Of a stretch of DNA of 32,984 nucleotides, positions 15,294 to 22,155 are shown one piece after another. How positions within the stretch are numbered: the first letter of the stretch is position 1; every line of letters starts with the position of its first letter. Under the pieces are notes generated by a model. It made no database searches. It had not been told where the DNA came from and saw nothing but the letters and a program-made list of their open reading frames with translations. A program made the position numbers and the translations under genes. This DNA is from Acetobacteraceae bacterium (GTDB taxonomy: Bacteria; Pseudomonadota; Alphaproteobacteria; Acetobacterales; Acetobacteraceae): positions 1-32,984 of the forward strand of contig PKWQ01000385.1 in assembly GCA_003133265.1 (NCBI GenBank). Reading direction: 5' to 3'.

Positions 15294-16751
15294 ATGAAAC
15301 CCGCCGATTCGATCAACGAAGTCTCCAATACCATGGGCCTGGAGATCTATTCGGACGGCGCGCCGCGCCAACGGCGCCAGCGTCCGTCACTGAAATACGC
15401 GGAGGCCGCACGTGAGATCCCGGTGTTCTCGCAGACCGACGTCCTGGTGATCGGCGGCGGTCCATCCGGGACCTCCGCGGCGGTGGCGGCCGCCAAGCTC
15501 GGCGCCGATGTCACACTCGTTGAACGATACAACCATCTTGGCGGCCTATCGACCGGCGGCCTCGTCATCTGGATCGACCGGATGACCGACTGGCATGGCA
15601 AACAGGTTATTGCGGGGTTCGCGGAAGAACTTTTCGATCGCCTGCCACGCGAAGCGATCATGGGGCCTGGTAAGGGAGAATGGGGCAGTCGCGATGCGGC
15701 GGTCGCCGACTATTGGTCGTATCGATCGGCGGCGTTCCAGGGGGTCGTGACGTGGTCACCGACGATCGATCCCGAGGCGCTCAAGTCTCTCTCCATGGCG
15801 ATGGTTCTCGAGCGGAAGGTTCGCCTGCTGCTCCATGCCTGGGCGGTTCAGCCCATCATCAAGGATGGCGTCATGTGCGGGGCGATCTTCGAGAGCAAGG
15901 AGGGGCGTCAAGCGATCTTCGCCAAGGTCGTGGTCGATACGACCGGTGACGCGGATCTGATCGCCAGGGCGGGCGTCGACGCGGAGACCGATATCGATAC
16001 GACGGACATCCACCACTGCATCAATACGGCCTTTATGCTCGCCGGCGTCGACATGGAACGCTGGACCGAGTTCCGCCGCACGGATAAGCAGGGCTTCGCG
16101 GATTTCATGAACCGTGGCCGCGAGACGCTCCAGTTCTTCGAAAAGCCGTTCTTCTCCTGGCGCTCCGACATCGCGCTGTTCATGGGGCCGCGATTGTCCG
16201 GCTACAGCGCGATCGACGTGGAGGATCTCACCGAGGTGGAAATCCGGTCTCGACATCTGATGAACGGCCACCTCGCATTTTACCGCGCTCGGGCGCCAGG
16301 CTTCGAGAAAGCGTATCTTATCCTGAGTGCGCCTCAGACGGGCGTTCGCCACAGCCGTCGTTTCGTCGCACACAACAAGGTCACCCGTGGCCAATGGGAC
16401 GAGGGCAAGGTGTGGGACGACGAAATCGGCGTCTCCGCATCGCCCGCTCCGAAATGGCCGAACATCTCCGTGCCGTATGCCTCGCTCGTTCCGGTCGGCG
16501 TCGAAGGCGTGCTCGGTGCCGGTCGCCACGTTGCCTGCGACGCAAGCTCGCACACGTTCCTGCGGGAAGTCCCGCAATGCTGGATGACGGGGCAGGCAGC
16601 GGGCGTCGCGGCGGCTCTGGCCGCGGGATCGGGCCAGTTCCCGCGCGATCTCGATCCCCGGCTCATTCAGCGCGAATTGCTGAAGCAGGGGGCATATCTA
16701 TCGCCGTCGATTCAATCGCGGGCCGGCTTGGTTTTCGCTGAGGCCAAATAG
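15294..16751 (+). CDS. FAD-dependent oxidoreductase
   Basis: The 485-residue flavoprotein has the dinucleotide-binding motif DVLVIGGGPSGTSAAVAAAKLGA (GGGPSG at 54-59), followed by the acidic strand end TLVER and the family segment YNHLGGLSTGGLV. A second FAD-contact strand reads VVVDTTGDADLIARAG. The C-terminal FAD segment reads VEGVLGAGRHVACDASSHTFLREVPQCWMTGQAAG. This fits the FAD_oxidored group (PF12831 type), which oxidises diverse small molecules. The ATG at 15294 has ggagg 4 bases upstream; the ORF track start at 15198 lies in the intergenic region. The enolase-superfamily gene follows at 43 bp, so both probably act in one pathway. Base use is less GC-rich than the flanks. The substrate is unknown. 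Confidence 0.85.
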   Translation: MKPADSINEVSNTMGLEIYSDGAPRQRRQRPSLKYAEAAREIPVFSQTDVLVIGGGPSGTSAAVAAAKLGADVTLVERYNHLGGLSTGGLVIWIDRMTDWHGKQVIAGFAEELFDRLPREAIMGPGKGEWGSRDAAVADYWSYRSAAFQGVVTWSPTIDPEALKSLSMAMVLERKVRLLLHAWAVQPIIKDGVMCGAIFESKEGRQAIFAKVVVDTTGDADLIARAGVDAETDIDTTDIHHCINTAFMLAGVDMERWTEFRRTDKQGFADFMNRGRETLQFFEKPFFSWRSDIALFMGPRLSGYSAIDVEDLTEVEIRSRHLMNGHLAFYRARAPGFEKAYLILSAPQTGVRHSRRFVAHNKVTRGQWDEGKVWDDEIGVSASPAPKWPNISVPYASLVPVGVEGVLGAGRHVACDASSHTFLREVPQCWMTGQAAGVAAALAAGSGQFPRDLDPRLIQRELLKQGAYLSPSIQSRAGLVFAEAK

Positions 16752-16794
16752 CGTCGCTCGACTGAACGGCAATGTGAAACGGAGGGAACTGGCC

Positions 16795-17901
16795 ATGAAG
16801 ATCGACCATGTATCGCTGACCATCTTCACATGGGACGGTATCCCGCGAACCAGCTACCATGCAGGCTCCTTCACCCAGCCGGTCAGCAATCTGGGCCTGC
16901 TGCGCATCCGCACCGATTCGGGGCACGAGGGCCATGCCTTCCTTGGTTCGGCGGCCAACCCCGGGTCGATGGACGGGCCGCAGTTGATCCGCTGGATCAA
17001 GCCGCTGCTGATGGGCGCCAACCCGCTCGAACGCCAGCGGTTGCATGGGCGTATGCTCAAACTGTCGCGCAACGTCTCCTACCGGTGCATCGGCGCGGCC
17101 GACGTGGCGCTGTGGGACCTGGCCGGCAAGATCGCCGGGCTGCCCGTGCATGCGCTGATGGGCACGCAGCGCACGTCTATCGGCGCATATGCCAGCTCCC
17201 AGCTGCTGCCGGACGTGGCGGCCTACGTGGAGCAGGCACTCCATTACAAGGCCGCCGGGTGGTGCGCCTACAAGATCCATCCGCCGACCGACCCCGACAC
17301 CGACATCAAGATATGCGCGGCGGTGCGCCAGGCTGTCGGCGCGGACTATCCGCTGATGCTCGATAGCACTTGGAGCTACGACTATTACGGGGCGCTGAAG
17401 GTCGGCCTCGCCATCCAGGAGATGGGCTATAAATGGTACGAGGACCCGTTGGCTGACGAAGACATCCTCTCCTACGTGAAACTGCGGCAGAAGCTGAACA
17501 TTCCGGTCATGGCCACCGAGTATCCCGCCGGCGGCCTCGACACCTACCCGATCTGGTTGACACAGCAGGCCACCGACTATCTGCGCGGCGACATTCCAAA
17601 CAAGGGCGGCCTGACCACGATGCTCAAGACCGCGCATCTGGCCGAGGCGTTCCACATGACCTACGAAATCCACCACAGCGGCAACTCGCTGAACAACCTC
17701 GCCAACCTGCATCTGGCCCTCGCCATCCCGAACACCACCTGGTTCGAGGTGCTGCTGCCGGACGGCGCACACCGTTACGGCTTGGCCGAGGAATTCCACC
17801 CGGATGCTAACGGCATGCTGCGCGCACCGAGCGGACCTGGTCTCGGCGCCGTGTTGGATTTTGAGATGATCACGCGGAAGACCGAGGCAGTGCTCGACTG
17901 A
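16795..17901 (+). CDS. enolase-superfamily enzyme, mandelate racemase / acid-sugar dehydratase group
   Basis: The 368-residue protein has the N-terminal capping domain and a TIM-barrel with the metal ligands D190 (MLDSTWSY), E216 (KWYEDPL) and E242 (MATEY). The D266/H293 dyad (RGDIPNKGG and YEIHHSG) and E318 (WFEVLLPDG) are typical of the mandelate racemase subgroup. On the second barrel strand it has K160-I-H162 where many relatives have KxK. Such enzymes remove a proton next to a carboxylate, usually in acid-sugar dehydration or racemisation. The start ATG follows ggaggg by 8 bases. It pairs with the FAD oxidoreductase just upstream, and the TRAP transporter of organic acids lies nearby. 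The actual substrate is not known. Confidence 0.88.
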   Translation: MKIDHVSLTIFTWDGIPRTSYHAGSFTQPVSNLGLLRIRTDSGHEGHAFLGSAANPGSMDGPQLIRWIKPLLMGANPLERQRLHGRMLKLSRNVSYRCIGAADVALWDLAGKIAGLPVHALMGTQRTSIGAYASSQLLPDVAAYVEQALHYKAAGWCAYKIHPPTDPDTDIKICAAVRQAVGADYPLMLDSTWSYDYYGALKVGLAIQEMGYKWYEDPLADEDILSYVKLRQKLNIPVMATEYPAGGLDTYPIWLTQQATDYLRGDIPNKGGLTTMLKTAHLAEAFHMTYEIHHSGNSLNNLANLHLALAIPNTTWFEVLLPDGAHRYGLAEEFHPDANGMLRAPSGPGLGAVLDFEMITRKTEAVLD

Positions 17902-17908
17902 CATATGA

Positions 17909-17932
17909 AGCGGCGTCCAACTGGGCGCCGCT
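17909..17932 (+). terminator. hairpin after the enolase-superfamily gene, probable terminator
   Basis: The arms agcggcgtcc and gggcgccgct form a 10-bp stem with one G-T wobble and the loop aact, starting 7 bp after the stop codon. There is no T-run after it, so it may work as an imperfect terminator or protect the 3' end. Confidence 0.55.
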
Positions 17933-17983
17933 CCGATTGCAGGCTAAAGCATTGAATTCGCGTGGAAAATGGGCGCTTGCCGA

Positions 17984-18012
17984 GGGGGCCCGGTCGGCGC
18001 TGACCCGCCCCC
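17984..18012 (-). terminator. GC-rich hairpin downstream of tRNA-Arg, weak terminator candidate
   Basis: An outer ggggg/ccccc stem and an inner ggtc/gacc stem with a 6-nt loop are separated by a small internal loop. It lies 35 bp past the 3' end of tRNA-Arg. There is no T-run on the minus strand, so the assignment is tentative. Confidence 0.25.
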
Positions 18013-18046
18013 AACAGGTGGAGTGATGCCCAATTTTGTTCTGGAC

Positions 18047-18123
18047 TGGCGCGCCCTGGTGGATTCGAACCACCGACCTACAGCTTAGAAGGCTGTTGCT
18101 CTATCCAACTGAGCTAAGGGCGC
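18047..18123 (-). tRNA. tRNA-Arg, anticodon TCT
   Basis: The minus strand reads GCGCCCT for the 5' acceptor arm, a D-arm TAGCTCAGTTGGATAGAGC, and an anticodon stem ACAGC/GCTGT around the loop CTTCTAA with anticodon TCT. The T-loop is GGTTCGAATCC, the 3' arm AGGGCGC, then discriminator G and an encoded CCA. All stems pair, and the length is 77 nt. It decodes AGA codons, which are rare in this GC-rich genome. Confidence 0.96.
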
Positions 18124-18171
18124 ATCCAACCATGTCCCGATGCCGCGCCGTCATCGTGACACGGCGAACCG

Positions 18172-18477
18172 TCAATGGGTCCAGTTTTCTTGCCGTCCGT
18201 AGCGGAAATTGTCCGCGTAGGCCTTTGGGCGGACCCGCCGGACCTGCGGCAGTTCCACCTCGTAGGCGATCCCGTTGCGCTCGGCATAGGCCACCGCTTC
18301 CTCGCGCGTGGCGAACCGCAGCGAGACCTGGGCCTGGGTATCGTTGCTGCCGATCCAGCCCATCAGCGGGTCGGCCTGCCGGCGCGCGGCCAGCTCGTAG
18401 TCCAGCACCCACTCATGGGTTCCGGCGGTGCCGGACTGCATCGCGTTCTTCGGCGGCTGATAAATGCGGGCCCGCAT
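18172..18477 (-). CDS. NDUFS4-like complex I accessory protein (ETC complex I subunit family)
   Basis: The 101-residue protein begins MRARIYQPPKNAMQSG and contains WVLDYE, DPLMGWIGSNDTQAQVSL, FATREEAVAYAERNGIAYEV and the C-terminal RPKAYADNFRYGR. These are hallmarks of the bacterial NDUFS4/AQDQ family found in alphaproteobacteria with mitochondrial-type complex I. It is a small accessory subunit that binds the peripheral arm near the NADH module on the cytoplasmic side. The start has gaggag 6 bases upstream. It lies between tRNA-Pro and tRNA-Arg on the same strand. It supports an alphaproteobacterial origin for the window. Confidence 0.93.
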   Translation of the reverse strand: MRARIYQPPKNAMQSGTAGTHEWVLDYELAARRQADPLMGWIGSNDTQAQVSLRFATREEAVAYAERNGIAYEVELPQVRRVRPKAYADNFRYGRQENWTH

Positions 18478-18524
18478 GGCTTTCTCCTCGTCACGATCCG
18501 TGGATCTGAACCCTTACCCTGGAC

Positions 18525-18601
18525 TGGTCGGGGCGGCCGGACTCGAACCGGCGGCCTCGTGTACCCAAAACACGCGCGCTACCAGGCTGCGCCACGCCCC
18601 G
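18525..18601 (-). tRNA. tRNA-Pro, anticodon TGG
   Basis: The minus strand reads CGGGGCG for the acceptor arm, D-arm GCGCAGCCTGGTAGCGC, and anticodon stem CGTGT/ACACG around TTTGGGT with anticodon TGG. The T-arm is CCGGTTCGAGTCCGG, the 3' arm CGCCCCG, then A and encoded CCA. All stems pair, and the length is 77 nt. Confidence 0.97.
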
Positions 18602-18641
18602 AACCGTCCGTCCACGTCCACATGTCCACGTGTCGGGGCGG

Positions 18642-18670
18642 AAGCTATTGACCCGCGCGCCGATAGGCAA
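18642..18670 (-). promoter_or_regulatory. possible promoter for tRNA-Pro
   Basis: On the minus strand TTGCCT and TAGCTT are separated by 17 bp, about 40 bp upstream of the mature tRNA-Pro. The -10 match is weak. The leader between it and the tRNA holds a gtccac motif repeated three times. Confidence 0.28.
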
Positions 18671-18691
18671 GGCCATGCTTCGTCACACCTG

Positions 18692-19183
18692 CTAGGACGC
18701 GTTGCCGAAGATGCGCTGGAGCACCTTGTCGCCCACCCTGATGTTCAGCCGCGCCGTGGTGCCGTCGGCCAGTTCCAGGGTGGCGCGCACCGGAAGGCGG
18801 CTGTCGATCACCGCCAGGCTCTGCGGCACCGTGTTCTCGGCGATGGCGCGAACGGTTCCGTCGGCGCCGATGAACACCATGTCCAGCGGGGCGATGGTGT
18901 TCCGCATCCACATCTCCGATCGCCGTTCCACATGCCAGTCGAACAGCATCCCGCCGTCCGCCGGCACGCTGGGACGGAACATCAGCCCCACCGTCTGCTG
19001 GTCCGAGGTCAGTGCCATCTCGACATTGAACGCGTGATGCACCCCGTCGCGGGTGACGATCTCCAGCTTCTCCCTGGCCAGTTCCGGCTGCGGACCGTCC
19101 TGGCCCCAAGCCAGCGGCACCAGCGGGGCCAGCAGCACCAGCATGGCGAATAGGGCAAACAGGCGGAAATTCATCCACTGCAT
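18692..19183 (-). CDS. DUF192-family exported protein
   Basis: The protein of about 163 residues has an N-terminal signal peptide (FRLFALFAMLVLLAPLVPLAWGQ). It then has the DUF192 core: VEMALTSDQQTVGLMFRPSVPADGGMLFDW, SEMWMRNTIAPLDMVFIGADG, VPQSLAVIDS and ATLELADGTTARLNIRVGD. The family is widespread and small, and its molecular role is unsettled. I chose the ATG at 19183 (MQWMNF) with ggag 7 bases upstream; the ATG at 19174 is nearly as good. It follows the prpB-like gene by 22 bp and precedes tRNA-Pro, so it is probably cotranscribed with prpB. It should be periplasmic. Confidence 0.88.
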   Translation of the reverse strand: MQWMNFRLFALFAMLVLLAPLVPLAWGQDGPQPELAREKLEIVTRDGVHHAFNVEMALTSDQQTVGLMFRPSVPADGGMLFDWHVERRSEMWMRNTIAPLDMVFIGADGTVRAIAENTVPQSLAVIDSRLPVRATLELADGTTARLNIRVGDKVLQRIFGNAS

Positions 19184-19205
19184 CCTTCCGCTCCACCGCG
19201 CCCGG

Positions 19206-20129
19206 TCAACCACGCTGCGGCATCCCCTCGGGGATCACCGTCTGCACGATCGAGGCGTCCAGCGCCTCGTAGGCGTGCAGACCGATGGTGGCATAGAGTT
19301 CCGCCCGGGTCTGCATGTGCTCGACCATGTTCTGCGCGCCGCCATCGCGGCGAATGGCGGCATACAGGTCCGCCTGCGCCTTGTTGGCGACCCGGAGCGA
19401 GCTGACCGGCCAGATCACCATCTTGTAGCCCATCGCCTCGAACTCGCTGGCGGTATAGAACGGGGTGCGACCGAACTCGGTCATGTTGGCGAGCAGCGTC
19501 ACCCCGGGCACGCGCCGGGCGAACTCGCGGAACATATCCTCGGTGTTCAGCGCCTCGGGGAAGATCGCATCGGCCCCGGCCTCCAGATACAGCTTGGCGC
19601 GTGCCACGGCGCCATCCATGCCCTCGCTGGCGGCGGCGTCGGTGCGGGCGATGATGAACAGATGGCGCCGCGCCCGGGCGGCAGCGGCGATCTTGGCGGC
19701 CATGTCGTGCGCGTCCGCGATCTTCTTGTCGTTCAGATGGCCGCATTTCTTCGGCAGCAGTTGGTCCTCGATATGCACCGCGCCGGCGCCGGCATCCTCG
19801 AAGCTGCGGACCATGTGCATCACGTTCAGCGCCTCGCCATAGCCGGTGTCGCCGTCGACCAGCAGCGGCAGCCCGGTGGCGCGGGCGATCTGGCGGACGA
19901 AGAAGCACACCTCGTCGACCGTGATCATGCCGAGATCGGGAATGCCCATCGACGCGGTCATGGCGGCGCCGGAGAGGTACAGCGCCTCGAACCCGGCGGC
20001 TTTCGCCTGCAATGCCGCCTGGCCGTTATGCGCGCCGGGCATCTGCAGGATGCCGGGGCGGGACAACGCCGCGCGGAAACGCTCCCCGGCTGGCGCGGTG
20101 GGAAGATCGGCGGCGATCAGATAGGTCAT
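19206..20129 (-). CDS. prpB: isocitrate lyase/PEP mutase superfamily enzyme, methylisocitrate lyase type
   Basis: The 307-residue TIM-barrel protein has the Mg-binding motif DGDTGYG (92-98) and the active-site loop KKCGH (127-131). The Cys in that loop marks carbon-carbon lyases such as methylisocitrate lyase, as opposed to PEP mutase-like members. Other conserved stretches are GAHNGQAALQAKAAGFEALYLSGAA, IARTDAAASEGMDGAVARAKLYLEAGAD and FGRTPFYTASEFEAMGYKMVIWP. It would split 2-methylisocitrate to pyruvate and succinate in propionate use. No prpC or prpD gene is in the window, so a related lyase activity (for example dimethylmalate) remains possible. The start is the ATG giving MTYLIAADLP. 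The ORF track start is 12 codons upstream and less likely. Confidence 0.85.
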   Translation of the reverse strand: MTYLIAADLPTAPAGERFRAALSRPGILQMPGAHNGQAALQAKAAGFEALYLSGAAMTASMGIPDLGMITVDEVCFFVRQIARATGLPLLVDGDTGYGEALNVMHMVRSFEDAGAGAVHIEDQLLPKKCGHLNDKKIADAHDMAAKIAAAARARRHLFIIARTDAAASEGMDGAVARAKLYLEAGADAIFPEALNTEDMFREFARRVPGVTLLANMTEFGRTPFYTASEFEAMGYKMVIWPVSSLRVANKAQADLYAAIRRDGGAQNMVEHMQTRAELYATIGLHAYEALDASIVQTVIPEGMPQRG

Positions 20130-20210
20130 GGCTTTGGCTCCGAAACAGGGCTCTGCCAGCGGCATAGCCCAAGACGGCCGGCGATGCAGCCCCCCAGGGT
20201 CGGCGCTGAC

Positions 20211-21533
20211 TCAGCGCAGAACCAGGCCGAGCAGCCCGAACAGCGGCAGCAGCAGCGCGCCGGCCAGCCCCAGATAGCCGAAGAAGCCGGGCATCCTGAC
20301 CCCGCGATGCGCGGCGATCGAGCGTACCATCATGTTCGGCGCGTTGCCGATATAGGTCAGCGCGCCGAAGAACACCGAACCGGCGGAGATCGCGGTCAGC
20401 ACCGGGTTCAATTCCCCGGTCAGCCGCGCCGCGTCGGCACCGGCGAGCTGGAAGAACACCAGATAGGTCGGCGCGTTATCCAGGAACGCCGACAACACCC
20501 CGGTCAGCCAGAAACAGGCGAGCGGCGAAAGCTGGCCATGGGCATCCAGGGTCAGACGCAGAACCGGCGCCAGCGGGCCGGACGGGCCGGCGGCCAGCAT
20601 CTCCAGCACCGGCCCGACGGTGATGAACAAGGCGGCGAACAAAGCGGCGACCTCCGCCATCGGGTGCCAGCTGAAATCGTTGCCCTGGCGCACTGCGCGC
20701 GGGGTGAAACGGACCGAAACGAGGGTGACCGCCAGCAATACCGCCATCCCCGCCAGCCGCTCCCAGCCGATGTCCTGGCCGAGGATCGACACCCTGCCCG
20801 GCCGCCAGACGCCCTGCGCCAGCACGGTGGCGACCACCAGCAGGATCAGCCCGATATTCAGCCGCCCGCGCACGCGAAACGGCTCGGGTGCGGCGGGTGG
20901 CGGCTCGGTGGCCGCGAGGTGGCGGTCCAGCAGGTAGAAACCGATCAGCAGCGGCCAGACCAGCAGCAGCAGCGGCACCAGCAGCGCGCGCAGCGGCCAG
21001 AGAAACGGCACGCCGTGCAGGAAGCCGATATACAGCGGCGGGTCGCCGAGCGGCGTGGTGGCGCCGCCGGCATTGGCGACCAGGATGATGAAGAACAGCA
21101 CCAGGTGCAGCTTGCGGCGGCGATGGGCGTTGGCGTGCAGCAGCGGGTGGATCAGCACCATCGCCGCTCCGGTGGTGCCCATCAGTCCCGCCAGCACGAT
21201 GCCCAAGGCCAGCGTGCTGGTGTTGCCGACCGGCGTGCCCGACGGACCGCCGCGCAGCAGGATGCCGCCGCCGGTGGTGAACAGCGCCAGCAGCAGCAAC
21301 ACGAACGGCAGATACTCGGTCAGCGTCGCGTGCCACAGCGCCGCCGCCGCGACCCCTGCCCCGTCGATCACGGCCATCGGCAGCAGCAGCCCGAGGCTGC
21401 ATGCCGCCGCCACCGTGCCCATCCGCCGGTGCCACAGACGCGGCGCCAGGATCGGGAACAAAGCGGTCGCCGCCAGCATCGCCAGGAACGGCAGGCCATA
21501 GGCGAGCCCGTGTAAAGGAACCGTCGGTTGCAT
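20211..21533 (-). CDS. sodium/proton antiporter, NhaD-like (citrate-transporter superfamily)
   Basis: The protein of about 440 residues has roughly a dozen membrane helices. Ion-transporter-superfamily signatures are present twice, as NAGGATTPLGDPPLYIG and as FLDNAPTYLVFF. The segments TTGGGILLRGGP and GALTYIGNAPNMMV fit NhaD-type antiporters and their putative citrate-transport relatives. It probably exchanges sodium for protons across the inner membrane. I chose the ATG at 21533 because aggg lies 8 bases upstream. The ATG at 21539 is two codons longer and also possible. The gene is divergent from coxG, and the two starts are only about 55 bp apart. Substrate specificity is not certain. Confidence 0.85.
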   Translation of the reverse strand: MQPTVPLHGLAYGLPFLAMLAATALFPILAPRLWHRRMGTVAAACSLGLLLPMAVIDGAGVAAAALWHATLTEYLPFVLLLLALFTTGGGILLRGGPSGTPVGNTSTLALGIVLAGLMGTTGAAMVLIHPLLHANAHRRRKLHLVLFFIILVANAGGATTPLGDPPLYIGFLHGVPFLWPLRALLVPLLLLVWPLLIGFYLLDRHLAATEPPPAAPEPFRVRGRLNIGLILLVVATVLAQGVWRPGRVSILGQDIGWERLAGMAVLLAVTLVSVRFTPRAVRQGNDFSWHPMAEVAALFAALFITVGPVLEMLAAGPSGPLAPVLRLTLDAHGQLSPLACFWLTGVLSAFLDNAPTYLVFFQLAGADAARLTGELNPVLTAISAGSVFFGALTYIGNAPNMMVRSIAAHRGVRMPGFFGYLGLAGALLLPLFGLLGLVLR

Positions 21534-21600
21534 GGACATGACCCTGCAAGTAACGTCCGCGGCACGCAACGGGAAGGGTCAACAGCTCATGGACATGACC
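21531..21600. repeat. 13-bp direct repeat at the two divergent start codons
   Basis: The sequence catggacatgacc occurs at 21531-21543 and again at 21588-21600, 57 bp apart. The first copy contains the antiporter start codons on the minus strand, and the second contains the coxG start codon on the plus strand. It could be a small duplication or a shared binding site. Confidence 0.6.
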
Positions 21601-22155
21601 GGAGAACGGCGGATTCCCGCGCCACGCCAGAAGGTATGGGAAGCCCTTAACGACACCGCGATGCTGAAGGCGTGCATCCCCGGATGCGACAGCCTGGAAA
21701 AGATCGGCGAGTCCGATCTGAAAGCCACGGCGGCACTGAAGATCGGCCCGATCTCGGCCAAGTTCGCGGGCAAGGTCACGCTGTCCGATATCGATCCGCC
21801 CAACGGCTACACCATCACCGGCGAGGGCCAGGGTGGCGTCGCCGGCTTCGCCAAGGGTGGGGCCAGCGTCAGGCTTGTCGACGACGGCGACGGCACGCTG
21901 CTGACCTACGACGTGAAGGCGCAGGTCGGCGGCAAGATCGCCCAGCTCGGCGCGCGGCTGATCGACGCCACCGCCAAGCAGATGTCGGACCAGTTCTTCG
22001 ACCGCTTCACCGCCGCATTGACGCCGACACCGCAGGCGGAGGCGCCGGTATCGCCGGTGCCGCGGGAGATGCTCGGCATCCCGATGGTGGGCTGGATCGG
22101 TATCGTGATCTTCCTGTTCATCCTCGTATTTCTGGTGAGAGGATTTTTCCTGTGA
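21589..22155 (+). CDS. coxG: CoxG-type SRPBCC-domain membrane-recruitment protein
   Basis: The 188-residue protein has an SRPBCC domain with the CoxG pattern: GERRIPAPRQKVWEALND, LKACIPGCDSLEKIGE, KIGPISAKFAGKVTLSDIDPP and a long C-terminal helix (KIAQLGARLIDATAKQMSDQFFDRF). A linker and a C-terminal membrane segment (GWIGIVIFLFILVFLV) follow. CoxG proteins are linked to placing molybdenum CO dehydrogenase-like enzymes at the membrane. The ATG at 21589 gives the conserved MDMTGERRI start. An upstream in-frame ATG at 21532 lies in a duplicated 13-bp sequence. Its stop overlaps the coxD GTG start. It is the first gene of a six-gene overlapping cassette. Confidence 0.9.
   Translation: MDMTGERRIPAPRQKVWEALNDTAMLKACIPGCDSLEKIGESDLKATAALKIGPISAKFAGKVTLSDIDPPNGYTITGEGQGGVAGFAKGGASVRLVDDGDGTLLTYDVKAQVGGKIAQLGARLIDATAKQMSDQFFDRFTAALTPTPQAEAPVSPVPREMLGIPMVGWIGIVIFLFILVFLVRGFFL

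Noticed and set aside
15138-15371. 77-aa minus-strand ORF in the gap before the FAD oxidoreductase
   Set aside because: It overlaps the start of the well-supported oxidoreductase, has no ribosome binding site that I can see and no family pattern.
18047-18601. tRNA genes as attachment sites for an integrated element
   Set aside because: No integrase, no duplicated tRNA 3' end and no phage or plasmid genes were seen nearby.
18602-18640. Repeated gtccac motif upstream of tRNA-Pro as a CRISPR-like or regulatory array
   Set aside because: There are only three 6-bp units within 30 bp, without regular spacers.
19053-21515. 820-aa plus-strand ORF opposite prpB and the antiporter gene
   Set aside because: It is a codon-bias shadow of two well-supported genes, with low-complexity Gln/Arg/His composition and no motif.
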